Assembly (NCBI GenBank): GCA_964023205.1
Contig: OZ026848.1
Coordinates: 29,933,912 to 29,997,911 of the forward strand
Length of the DNA stretch: 64,000 bases
Direction: 5' to 3'
Origin: Lutraria lutraria
Taxonomy: Eukaryota > Mollusca > Bivalvia > Venerida > Mactridae
The first letter of the stretch is position 1. Each line of letters opens with the position of its first letter. The notes beneath the pieces were generated by a model that did no database searches, was not told where the DNA came from, and saw nothing but the letters and a program-made list of their open reading frames with translations. The position numbers and the translations under genes are program-made. Shown one piece after another: positions 36,201 to 47,591 of the stretch.

Positions 36201-36619
36201 GAACGTTCGCAGCTGGGCGACTTCTTGGTATCGTTGTGACCAAATATTTAAAGTCTGAAACAATGATCCTTATTTGCTTGCTTGCCATTACAGTATCTTT
36301 TATAGCTTTCCTATTTGCGGCTGAATATGCAATACGGGAACTCGTGTGGGCTTGTACGGCTATGGCTGGCCTTAGTATGTCCGTAGTTTTTCCTTCTGTT
36401 TTTACATGGACGGCAGAAAGTATACTAAAGGTGACTGGAACCATTTCTTCAATTTACATAATCGGTGTTTCGGTTTTTAACACGCTTCTTCCGTTACTGT
36501 ATGGTTACCTCATGGATACATTCACGCAATTGTATTTTGTATACCTACTTATTGCCGAGGCAGTTTTCACTCTTGTCGTATACATGAGTATACGCTGTCT
36601 CATCAAAACAAATCACTAG
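33253..36619 (+). CDS. MFSD4: MFSD4/NaGLT1-like MFS transporter B
   Basis: Exons are 33253-33450, 34603-34748, 35218-35357 and 35658-36619, joining in frame to 481 aa. It is the segmental-duplicate partner of gene A and nearly identical in exons 2-4. The differences cluster in the N-tail (ESNVGMDSNDKPESNM) and the central loop (PFQDADVRDNKE). The C-end reads LIKTNH, one small indel different from gene A. Motif GVMFDRLNRL and block CGNAHVASIWGTASAPFMQAIHF place it in the MFSD4 family; twelve spans are expected. Intron 1 is largely replaced by a reverse-oriented hairpin-ended repeat and a 190-bp dispersed repeat. The putative core promoter is separated from the ORF by another repeat, so expression may differ from gene A. 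The coding region has no defects. Confidence 0.88.
33466..34385 (-). repeat. Hairpin-ended element in intron 1 of gene B, with four tandem units
   Basis: The plus strand reads the 3' end first: TTAGCTCACCAGAGCACAAAGTGCTC, then a GTGC/GTGT microsatellite (33525-33570). Four units of about 150 bases follow, starting near 33761, 33909, 34080 and 34245, each with TTGGTGTGTAGCATTGTCTA and CCCCGCCCCAGGGGTCACTT. It begins 15 bases inside the intron and leaves the donor GTAAGT intact. The ORFs at 33527-33721 and in the first exon extension are repeat by-products. Confidence 0.8.
34392..34577 (+). repeat. About 190-bp dispersed repeat, copy 2
   Basis: Same orientation as 30622-30813. It abuts the hairpin-ended element and ends 25 bases before exon 2 of gene B. 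Confidence 0.8.
34763..35058 (-). repeat. tRNA-headed SINE in intron 2 of gene B
   Basis: Orthologous to 8232-8565. On the minus strand: GTGATAGGTGGTTTAGTGG (A box) and GGTCGTGGATTAGAATTT (B box), then a body with a GTGTTAAGAAACTCACAG word and a CGAATGAGCCGTTAAACAAC tail. Confidence 0.8.
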
Positions 36620-37869
36620 ATAAATAATGTATCTGAAATACTTTATCGGTGTGTTGTAATGTGCACATTGGGAAAGAACTGTCTTTTCTGGACAAAATAC
36701 CGTCAGGCATACATTGGCACCAACAGCGTGCATCTGTTACTTTGGTTGGGACATCCCATGTTTGACAGTTTTAAATGTAATGCTTAATTTACAGGAAATC
36801 TTGAAATTGTGTTCTTTAATAAAATAGCATTAAAAGTTGATATTTACGAAAGCTTTTTTATCAAACCTGTTTTGTCCAAATATATAAATTACGTCAGAAC
36901 TATACACTAATTAATGCATATGTATTAGTGATATACCTGTATACTAGTGTGTTGTTTGATTTTATCAATTCAACGTGTTTCCATTTTTTTTATAAAATTG
37001 CCATAAATGTCATGACATTCCTTTTGCTGAACAATTTCTTTACCTTACTACTACTATACAAGCGTATGTTATAATAACAAGAACACACATGTCCTTTAAT
37101 GTATGGTCGTCTGAAGATTCTTTAATAATCATATTCACAATAATCTCCACGTTTTCTAAAATAACGACAAAACCTAGTAGCAGTGTTAACAAAATCCTTT
37201 GGATTGTCGTCACTAAAACCTCTTATACAACCACAATCTAAGTGACAAGATATTTACTACCCATTACAACATTAATTACATTGCCACTACTCACTCCACT
37301 CCATCAATATCTTATAAACAACATCACTGCAGCCTCTACCATATTCGCTAAGATATCAATATCCAAAAAATCATCAATGTGACAGCCTCTACCATCAATA
37401 GCTTGATAATTATTATTGTTCATATCAGATTTTTCATTGACCTTAGCTTCATGTCTGATCTAGAGAACCAAGTATAAGTTGAGATACGACTATTATGTAG
37501 TTTTGATATTGTAATATAACTCATGAAATTAGTATTGATAATGATACATCCAGCAGAAGATCATGTTCACGCTGGAATCCGATACATTTACATTAATTGA
37601 ACGGTTTAATGCCACCTTAGATCAAAAAGTAGTCCATTCAAAATGTTATATATATCTTGAGATACAGGACGAACAAGGAAGTGACCCGAATAATACAAAT
37701 ATACTGATAAGATTTGAAAACAATTATTTGCACAAAATACTAGACTAAAATTGTTATCTCGACATAATTTTTGATCAGTACAACGAAGGTATGCTACGTC
37801 AAATCTGTGTTTGTGGAACATAAATAGGAGTTGTGTCATTTTATTAAGTGCGCGGAGTCTTTGTGCAAA
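36620..37869. other. Intergenic, MFSD4-like B to C
   Basis: The 3' flank shared with gene A runs to about 37100. The rest is AT-rich spacer with no coding signal. It must hold the promoter of gene C, which I could not place. Confidence 0.55.
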
Positions 37870-40800
37870 ATGAATGCTTTGGAACTTAATGAAATTCCCT
37901 TAGATGATAAAACAGAGCAGGAGAATAACGGAGATGTGTCTATCAGTCAACCGAATTCAAACAAGAATACCCCCAACAATGGACATGGTCTTACATTTCT
38001 GGGTAAAGTTAGACACAACAGTGAATACCGCATGCGTTGTTTACATACAGTCTGCGTAGTTTGGATGTTCATGACCTTAGTAAGTTCATTTTTTTTTGGT
38101 TACGGCGGCACCAAACAAGTGTAAATCTTACTTGTAACGGTTTTGACATATTTAGGACAAGATTAAGAAAAAATAATTGGAAAACGAAGCAAGAATAACA
38201 CATATTGGTTATTTTATTAACGCACATAGAACATTATTTCATGAACTAATGTACAATCAAACCTGTTTACAAAGGCCACCCATGGGAAAGACATAATTTT
38301 ACATTTTTTCGGAGGTCATTTCTTTCTTAATAATCACTAACGACTTTTTAAAGTATGACCTTAATTCACAGTGAGACCTTTATTCGGTGGTGGTCGCTCA
38401 ACATAGGTTTGCCTGTATATAAACGATTTTGCTGTTACAATGAGTGGATACATGTACAATAAAACTTTGACATTTGAGACCCGTCGAAATGGTTTTAATT
38501 GATGTGGTCTCCGCATGAAATATCGAAATCGGTCTAACAGGTTTTAATGTATATTATATTTAAAACCAATGATGGCTTCAACGTTAATGTTCAGAATAAG
38601 TATTTAAGCAACCTCGTTATATATGTGTCTTCAGACAGTTGTCATGACATGCGAAAACATTTACACTAATCGGCCTTAGATGATAGTGTACAGCAAGTCA
38701 AAATAGGAGATAACGCATGGCTTGTTTTTGCAATGTCCAAATTTGCTGATTATTTGGTTTTATGAAGTGTTTAAATCATTTGTCAATAGGAACATCGCCG
38801 CTAACGACTTGTTTGAATCTTTGCTGATAAACATACCTTATCGGTCATGCATGAAAACAAAACAGTATCTTAACCTCACAAAGTTAACTCAAACGCAGCA
38901 AATACAATATTTTACCAATTTAATCGATTAAACACAATGTTGTTTGCTTAAAATCAAACAATTAATATGAGTATCAAATTTGGGGGTTTTCAGATACATC
39001 GATTATAGCTACCATTTTTACGAGCAACAGAAACGCAGCAACTAACAATAACAAAATCTATTTAATAAAAGGTTTTACGAACAGAAATATTCATGTTTTC
39101 ATTTAATAAGAACACGAAATTCTCAAAACTTAGTTTCAAATAGTCCCGATATAAATTGTATTCCAGTGTCACTAATCCTGGTATGAATTCACAGAAAAGT
39201 TCAAAATATCCACTTTTAAATACTAGTAAGCACCTTTAATTCCACAAAGAAGAAGAGGAAACTAGAAATATCCAAATATATCCAAAGGCAAAGATCCGAT
39301 AATGATGACACTTATTACAACAACCCCAGATTGCTAGAAACTAGGTCTCCATCATGCAGTTATGACAATTTCTACAATATTCTGCAACGTTCTCAATAAG
39401 AATGTTCTTTAAGTCTATCCAAGATTTCAGAATGTCAAGAAGCTACTTGACCCCAACGATTCAAGTTTATAAACAGAAAATTAAAAAACAATACTTTTCA
39501 AGATCAGAACACTAACTAAAGGCAAACCGGTTTCAGTATTACTAGTATGATCACAACATGAGCTTAATGGAATGGGTTCGATTGGGTAAATATCAAGATA
39601 ATGGTTGTTAATGTAGAGGAAGTGAAACCATTGAAACGCTGTTGGGGAATCAAATTGTACTCAGCCGATACGTTGTTGGTCATTTGTCTTACGATATGTT
39701 TCCATTCTAGGGTATCTCCGTGTCTTTGGTAGGTGTAACATTTCCTGATATACGTCTTATAATTCACGAAGATTTGGACACAGCTTCGTGGATTTTCACA
39801 ACAGGTGCAATAGGACTTATGGTTGGTGCTCTGGTCGTTGGAGTCTTGTTTGACAGGTACGAGTGTATACTAATATTTCACCCAGATTGATTTACAGACT
39901 TATCTGAAAAATAGAACTGGCCAAACGAATTATTTTTTTATGCTGCAGAAAGAAAGAACAACTATCAAATGTAAGGTTTAGATGCTGTTTTGGGCATAAT
40001 CCGGTCATACATTTTATCACAATAACATTATTTGTACTGCATTTACCGTTATGTACTGCGGAATGATGATTTAAATAGTACTTCATGCTACATAATAACC
40101 AAGCTCGCACGCTTAGCTCAAAGGGTGTTCAGAAGGCCTCGGGATCGACCATTCGAACGCCATTAACGAATATATCTAGTCTAGTACTCTTTGTGACGAT
40201 TTGTCTAAAGTCCAGGCTCTCTTCCACATTATGTCCACCGTCGTCCTCAGACGTTGATATCAGTGATCTACGTAGAGAGGTTGGCAGTTATGCGCGGAGA
40301 GCCGGTTGATTTATTTTAATCAGCTACCTCTCGATCAACGGCCCTGAGTTCTGCCGCTTGCCAAGCTCTCGTTGATATAGGATTCAGAATTGCGTTTCAT
40401 ATTGTTCAGCCAATGTCTTTTAAATGGTTAAATACTAGTATCAAAACTTCAAACATAAGTTCTTTTACATTGTATTTTCAGACTAAATCGTATGATAGTA
40501 ACTACTTGTGTTGTGGCTCTGAATGGAGTCTGTTTCGCTGTATATCCATGGTGCAGTACGTTCCCTGCAATGTTAACTATTTCGTTCGTCACTAATGTTT
40601 TCAGCGGAGGAGTTAATTGTTGTAAGTAGATAATTATACTATCACTATTAAGTTCTATGCATCTTCTTAATAATTCGTATCTTTTGACCAAACAGCGTCG
40701 AGGAGGAATGTCGTGTAGACAAGCTCACAGAATGCAGTGGCAATATACAATGTATACTAGAACCAAATATCTCTACCAATCACATTTGTAATATGAATTA

Positions 40801-42159
40801 CAAATGAAATAATATTTATATAAATGGTATAAATATATATAAATTGCATATAAAAGGAGCGGTGTTTCGGCACTTATAATGCAAATTATACACTTTGTAT
40901 GCTTTGTTTGTTTTTGCTTGTTTGATCGAGTATCACGGCCCTTTTTTCAACAGCTAGAGTCATATGAGGCGGACATGAGTTCACCTAACCGTCGATCCTG
41001 GGAAGAACCAGTACTAGACTCCCATCCTCCGGAAGCAACTGTTTACTTTCTCACATTAAGAGACATGGTCGGTAGCTTTGTATGCTTGAAATTATAGTGG
41101 GTGTTGTTTGTTCATTCCTGGTGGGAATGCTATTTATATTACGTATAGACTTATTATATTCTCAATTAAATTGTGTGCGGTTTACTCATTCCAGGTGGAA
41201 ACGCCCATGTTTCGTCTATTTGGGGCCGTGCGTCGGCACCTTTTATGCAGATTATTCATCTCGGCTTTAGCATCGGAGGGGTAATAGGGCCGCATATCTC
41301 AGAACCATTTATTGCATCCAAAACATGTGTTCCTCGAAATACAACTCTCAACACAACATCAGCTAACAGTTCCAGCGAATGTGTGGATGTTTATGGGGAG
41401 ACACATGTTCAATATGCGTTCTTCATTACAGGATGTTCATGTTTTTCGGCTGCTCTTCCGTTTATTATATTGTACTGTTTGCCGTCGCGGTTTAACGCTT
41501 ATGTTAGTTCTCCATTGGAAGACGACAGTTGTGCTCAAGTCGGCAAAGCACACGAAACCGAAACGAAATTGCCGGTGCTATCACTTGCTAAGAAAATAAT
41601 GTTTGTGACTTTAGTAACTTTGTTTATCAGTAATGTAGGCGCTCTTGAATCAAGATGTATGACTTTGTTAACAACGTTTCTACCCGAATATTGTAACTGG
41701 ACAAACTCTGCCAGCTTTCATGCGACTTCTCTATTCTGGGGGTCGTTAGCGGCAGGTCGGTTGCTTGGCATCGCAGTTACAAGATACGTCAAGGCTCAGA
41801 CGATGATCATCTTGTACCTACTGGCACTGACTGCTTCCTTCGTTGGCTTCTTATTCGCTGCTGAATTTGCAATCCGAGAGCTCATCTGGGCATGCACGGC
41901 ATTAGTTGGTCTAAGTATGTCAGTGATATTTCCATCTGTATTCACTTGGACGGCGGAAAGCATACTTAGAGTGACTGGTACAATATCTTCAATTTACTTA
42001 ATCGGTGTTTCCATTTTCAACATGCTTCTTCCGTTATTGTACGGCTATCTCATGGACAATTTCACACAATTGTATTTTGCATACTTACTTATCGCAGAGT
42101 CTGTTATAACCATATCCATATACATAATAACACGATGTCTTTTACAAATGAATCACTAA
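37870..42159 (+). CDS. MFSD4: MFSD4/NaGLT1-like MFS transporter C
   Basis: Exons are 37870-38079, 39711-39856, 40482-40621 and 41195-42159, joining to 486 aa with the same phases as A, B and D. I chose the ATG at 37870. The open frame extends upstream to 37831, but that codon is TTG. The N-tail is acidic and Asn-rich (DDKTEQENNGD). Exon 2 encodes GISVSLVGVTFPDIRLI and a motif-A-like GVLFDRLNRM. Exon 4 opens CGNAHVSSIWGRASAPFMQIIHL. Conserved segments match the other copies at roughly 70-80% nucleotide identity, so this is an older paralogue. The central loop (EDDSCAQVGKAHETE) differs completely. Introns hold unassigned AT-rich sequence, and about 40090-40400 looks like a degraded tRNA-headed SINE. 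Substrate unknown; a sugar-type solute is inferred from the family. Confidence 0.85.
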
Positions 42160-45100
42160 ACTAATGCTGACTTCAATGCCATGTTAAAGTGTGTAAAGCT
42201 ATATCTGACAGTCCTGTCATTGGCAGAATGATTATTTGTATGTGAATAGAATAATACTCAATTACGTAAATTTGAAAAATGAACAAAGGAAGCGACCTGT
42301 AAATTTTGACTAGCAGCTACAAATAGAAATGAAAGGGAGGTAACTTAAAAAAACATATTCAGTGTTTAAGTATATGTAGGAATAGTTTTCGTCTTTTTTC
42401 ACGAAAAAATACACAGTTGCTTATCATTTTTGTGAAGGCGAGCGGGGTATGTTTGAAATCAGCAAACGCTGCTTGAATCGTTAACAGTGGAATAAAACTT
42501 CATAATGATAACTTGTAACAATCATGTATGTTGAATTACAGAGACCGTTTCAATAGTTAAAACTCTTTTGAGAAAACACTATACGATTATAAAAACAATG
42601 TGATTTAAATTCACACTTTTTTTAAATTTATGCAACATTCTCTGTCAGATATAGCTTTATACACTTTATGTTTTATCACTTTGTGGTGCTGCAAGTCCTT
42701 AGTTGAAAATGATCCCATTAGGTTTCTCAGTTTACTTGAATAGTGCTTTATTCTTACGCTTCACATCTATATTATATGTTATCTAAGTTGTTAATCATTT
42801 ACATGTACATCTCATCATTAGGACCCTAAGACCAAACGTTATTTTGATTTCTCGACGTTAGTCATCATTTAAAAAGTATGCATCTTATTTTGGTATTTGG
42901 TACATCAGTGGCGTATGTTCATTTTGTGTTATTTGCTCATTCAAGGTGGAAATGTCCACGTTTCATTTATTTAGGGCGGTACTTCGGCACCTTTTATGCA
43001 GATTATATGAAAATACAATGTATAGACTTTGATAGTTTCCAATTGTATCGTGTGTTATTTGTTCATTCCAAGTTTTATCTTTTTGGGGCGGCGCTCGAGG
43101 ACACTTTTTATACAAATTATATGATAGTACATGTTACAATAGATGACACTGTTACATAGCTCATCTTGTTAATTATTTCTTATCCCTGTAATAGAGCGGG
43201 GTCCTAAAATTAACATGACATGACAAAACATACTCTCGTTTTTTATTACCAATAGGTTATAATAAAACACTTTACTAAAAGTAAAATGCATATTTTTTAT
43301 ACAAATGTCCTAGGTGAAAAATATAATTCAACTAGTGATTATAGCCATAAACATGTTTTCAGGCAGGGAATAGGGTCGAATTTTGACTCCAAATAAATTC
43401 CCCTAATAGAGTGGATGTTCTGGGCTAATTGTTTTGAGTTTTTTGTCACTGTTGAAAATTATGTAGTATATATAAGTTCATATGCTCATGCTATACAAGT
43501 ATTGTTAAATTTCATTCCCAATCTAACTGTTCAACAATACAGTTTATTGGCAAAATCGGCATTTCACAATAGCTTTGGTCATTTACAATTTCAACAATGA
43601 TCTATTCTGTCTACATTACATACGATAGTGTTTATGAAGATTCCAGTGAGTGTGGTCATGTCTCTAGTTTGGGTATCGTGGACCACTTTATTTCTTATAC
43701 GTTACCATGAGTCTAAAAGACATTTTGCGTGAGATTTTTTTCAAAAATGATAACAATCTTTGGGACTTATTTTCCCTTTTTAATTTGGATTGAAGTCAAT
43801 TGGAGTAGCCATAAAACATTCATTTCAATGGAAATGCAGAACGAATCCAATTTAATAAAGAAAACTAAAGGTCATCGTACGATCTATCTTCAGAAAAGTG
43901 ATGTTTTCTTTTTTTAAAAATGTGCCTTATTAAATAAATTGAAGTACCTAGGGTTTACCATCTAAGAAATTACGATATCCGAGCAATACTATTTTTATAA
44001 TATTATCATTTTTGAATAGCATAGAGCATTGTCCATAATCAAAATAATAGTCATGTTCGTTACCTGAATAAGTTACGTAACTATGTCGTACATTTATATC
44101 TTATGCGTGTACGTGGATTTAACTTCTACTACATACTCATTCATTTTGTGTGAATTAATACGCACGTTGTTGAATTTTAAGTTTTTGTTGTGTCGTGTCA
44201 TTCACTTCATTACTTTTTAATGTCGTGTTTAAGCTCTGTCGATTATATAATACATTTTGCATTATATATATTGTTATTGTACGGCGACAGGAGTCGCCGT
44301 ACACTCTGGAATGCTTATTTTTAAGTGGCAATGCAAAATCGCAACTTCTTGCACCGAAGCAGATTACTGATAGTGCCCGAAATATCCGCAATGGTCATCA
44401 CGTGATATAAACAAAACAGAAATAGAGCGAGGTCACGTGTTACTCACACCAACTAGTGTTAGCTTGATGACGCAGCCGCTATTTATAGTCTAAGAATGGA
44501 GCGAGCTCGATAAACAACGACGGGAATGAATCTGCCCATCTGTCAATAAACGAACCGAATCCAATCCTACTATAGTAAACAAACATGGCGTTGAATTTAG
44601 TACACTATCAAGCATTATGTTATATTACTGAGGATGAAGCAAAATTACTTTTAAGTAGTGTTCATGTGTACATACAGACTGTGTATTATTCAAGTTGTTA
44701 ATCGGACTCGCTAATAGTCTCAATGATCACGTGACATTCGCCGAATGCTAGTAGCTGTTTAATATCGTTGTCGTCTCGTCAATGTCAATCACCTATAAAT
44801 TACTAGAAACGTGTCAATATTTCAATAAAAGTGGTTTCAGTCGACTGAGAATTTGACTCTGCCTGGTTGGCTACAACGAGAACTAGTTTAGTATTTATAT
44901 GGGCACTGTGACGACAGGGTTCGACATTAAGGCAGGTCCGAACGACAATCAATAGCTTACTGGTCCAGTCTAGTGCATCTTGCTATTTGGTAGCCCGAAT
45001 GGTCGTGCTCTTGAAAATGCAGCCGAAACTCTTTATGTCAAAGGACTTAGGTCTAAATGAACTTCGATGTATAAATTATTAGAGAAATTCGCTGTGTTTA

Positions 45101-47591
45101 TTACATTTTGGAGCGATCGTCGGTGTGTTGTAATAACCATTTAATCGTGTTATAAGATACGGAACACAGACTAATTTTATAATCGCGAGCGTGGACACTG
45201 ACTTGTTTACGCAATTGTCATTAATTAAGTATCGATTTCGGAGCTCAATACAAAAAATGTCCGATCAGGTGAGAAATGATGACTTAATTGGTTCGACATA
45301 GACGGTCACTTTATGGTTCGATATAGATGGTCACTTTACAGTTGAAAATCTATGTTTGGGACCGTTATACCAGGTTTTTACGACAACGTACCCTCAGACA
45401 ACGGAGTATATTATTTTTGGAGACTTTATTTAAATATTTTAAATGCATTCCAGCAGATATTGCAACGTTTGATACATCGAGATGATAGTTTCCCCTGATT
45501 TTAATGTTAGGGTGGAAACAGGGACTACATATAGAGTACCTCGTGAACTGTAGAACCATATGACCAGATTCATGAGATTCATGAAACATCAACGGCTTGT
45601 ATTTTTGAAGGGTAGATGATCACTTTAGTTTCGGGATCAGTTAAGTCAAAATAACAAATTCGTTTGATCTGAAACTGCACATCCTGATAGAAAATGTTAC
45701 ATATGCCACATTCTAGTATTGAATTGCCGGATGCGATTTTGCGCCGTACAAACATTTAACTTGTATATTTATAGATAAAGTAAATATGTAAATACTAAAG
45801 TTTTTCATGTGGCCATCACGTTGTACCAACAGGTACTCAGTAGGGCTATTAGGTAACTATTCCAGATTAAACGATGGAGGACGAGCCCATGCTGGACATC
45901 TTCTTCGCGTATGCTATAATTTATAATATAATTTGATTTTGGCTAAAGGGCTATCGATTACTAGTCAGAGACCATTATCACTCGATCACGGAGACTCTGT
46001 AGAATAGCTTATACTACAAAAACAACTGAATTGTTAAAAAAGGGTTAAAATTATGTTCAAAACTTTCAGAATGATTTGGTTTGGAGTATAAAGTTCCATT
46101 TATTTCATTAAGAATGGAGATTCATCCAAGCAGAATAAGCTGCCAAAAAATATTTGTAACGGGTAAGTGATTTAGGAGTAATTGGAGAGAATTGAAGGGA
46201 GTCCAAAATCCATGAACCTAAACAGACTGATTGTGGCTTTTTGGCTCTTCAATACTAGACGTGTACCCCATCTCTCCACATCTCTGATTCTCCAAGGCAT
46301 GGCGTTCTTGAGTAAATTGAAGTCTATCCTCTTGCAAGAGTGTTCATGTCAGTTGGACCAGAATAGCTGGGAACTGGCATGAACTTATCTGTCCATTAGG
46401 TTCAACAAATAGGTCAGGGTTGTATAGAGGTCAGGCTTAATTGTTGGATGTTGTTGTTAGCGAGAAAGTCAGACAGCCCTCGCTGCTTGGGTTCGTATGT
46501 TATCCGGCATATGGAGTTGTTTTTACTGCAATAAGGGGATAACATTAGGCCGAAGGATCTCAACCCTACGCTTTATGGCAGTCAATATACCCCATGTTAG
46601 ATGCAGAGAGAACTAGGACTAACCATTGAAGAGGTCATACATTGTCTTAACGCGAATATTCATATAAGCCATACGATGTTGGCGACGAAAAGGGCAACGT
46701 ACGATAAACAGAAAATCTTCTTCGTACAATTCTATTCATGAACAAAGATGAAATTCAAAAGTGAACTGTGAACCTATTATTGTGTACGAGTAAAGATAAT
46801 GGGTCTGGGTCAACCTGTACCTGCACATACGTAGCACGGATAGCACGAGTGAAAAGCTGCACGATCACTTTAAAGGCCGTCTATAGATGCGCTTAACTGT
46901 TGGATAAATAGGTGGAATGTGTAAATGGTTATTTTTTCACTCAAGATGATAAACCGTTATATTAAATTTTGTAACAAAAAAATATGTACAAGTACTACAA
47001 TATAAAAGAGCACAGTTATGCTAAATCTGTAAATGTCACTGATTTTGATTATGAGGCCCGTATTTTATGGGTGTCACCAAAACGAAACACTTCCTTTGAA
47101 TATACCTTGTTAACATAACGTGTGTCTACTAATTTCTTTGATCTCACTATGTTGTCTGGGTAAAAGAATATGCATGCATGCTTTTTAGAATAGAATTCGT
47201 TCATAAATTCGATGCGGCCTTATTTTTCATTTTTGTTACTGGTTACCAGTTCTACCATAATTCCCCCCTACAGCCCTGGTCTTTTATTATCGTTCATGCT
47301 TTCAAGAGCAAAAATGAACGACCTACCTACCCTATTTTTAATGAGCATGCAGCCAAAAGGCAAAAACGTCTGATTACGCCTAAGCCAGTCTATACTTGTA
47401 TGTGGCCTGAATTTCAGCTAAAAACGTTTTGCTTAATAGTCGCATGATTGTTCTATTTTTGTTATCAAAATAATTAATGCTCTTTGCAACGGTAAAATGT
47501 GGGTAGGTACAAATAAACATTTGAAACTTGACCGTAATTTGATTAAGCATTGAAACAAGCTTTTTGGAAATAATAGCAGAATATAAAAACA
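42160..47591. other. Intergenic, MFSD4-like C to D
   Basis: It begins with the gene C 3' flank, then two exon-4 relics (42945-43135) and a long spacer. At 44278-44303 there is an 11-bp-stem hairpin (TGTACGGCGAC..GTCGCCGTACA). Bases 44420-44620 are less AT-rich, with CACGTG-containing motifs and a 38-codon ORF from an ATG at 44585 in a good context (AAACATGGCG). Bases 45959-46010 resemble a SINE head. Bases 46160-46640 are locally GC-richer but I find no open frame of use. No gene is called. Confidence 0.5.
42945..43135 (+). pseudogene. Two tandem relics of the MFSD4-like exon 4 start
   Basis: Relic 1 starts GGTGGAAATGTCCACGTTTC and continues to CGGCACCTTTTATGCAGATTA. Relic 2, about 125 bases further on, has lost the GGTGGAAA start but keeps a TTTTTGGGGCGGCGCTCGAG-like stretch and ACTTTTTATACAAATTATATG. 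Both also include the upstream intron end (GTGTTATTTG.TCATTC), so the duplicated unit spans intron plus exon. The parent is gene C (41150-41260). Each has a stop or frameshift. Confidence 0.75.

Larger units (their letters stand above)
25318..37100. repeat. Segmental duplication, downstream unit
   Basis: This matches 1 to about 10565 in order and orientation. Relative to the upstream unit it gains sequence at about 30480-30810, 31117-32357, 32383-33063, most of intron 1 of gene B (33466-34577) and about 36775-36970. It lacks the element at 3468-3970. The left edge here, TGAATAACTAAACAAAACAG, aligns with base 1 of the window. Confidence 0.9.

Noticed and set aside
37831..37869. Upstream start for MFSD4-like C
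   Set aside because: The open frame begins with TTG, not ATG; the first ATG (37870) aligns with the starts of the other copies.
46160..46640. Possible retroelement-derived coding fragment
   Set aside because: Several frames were read on both strands; stops are frequent and I could not identify a domain.
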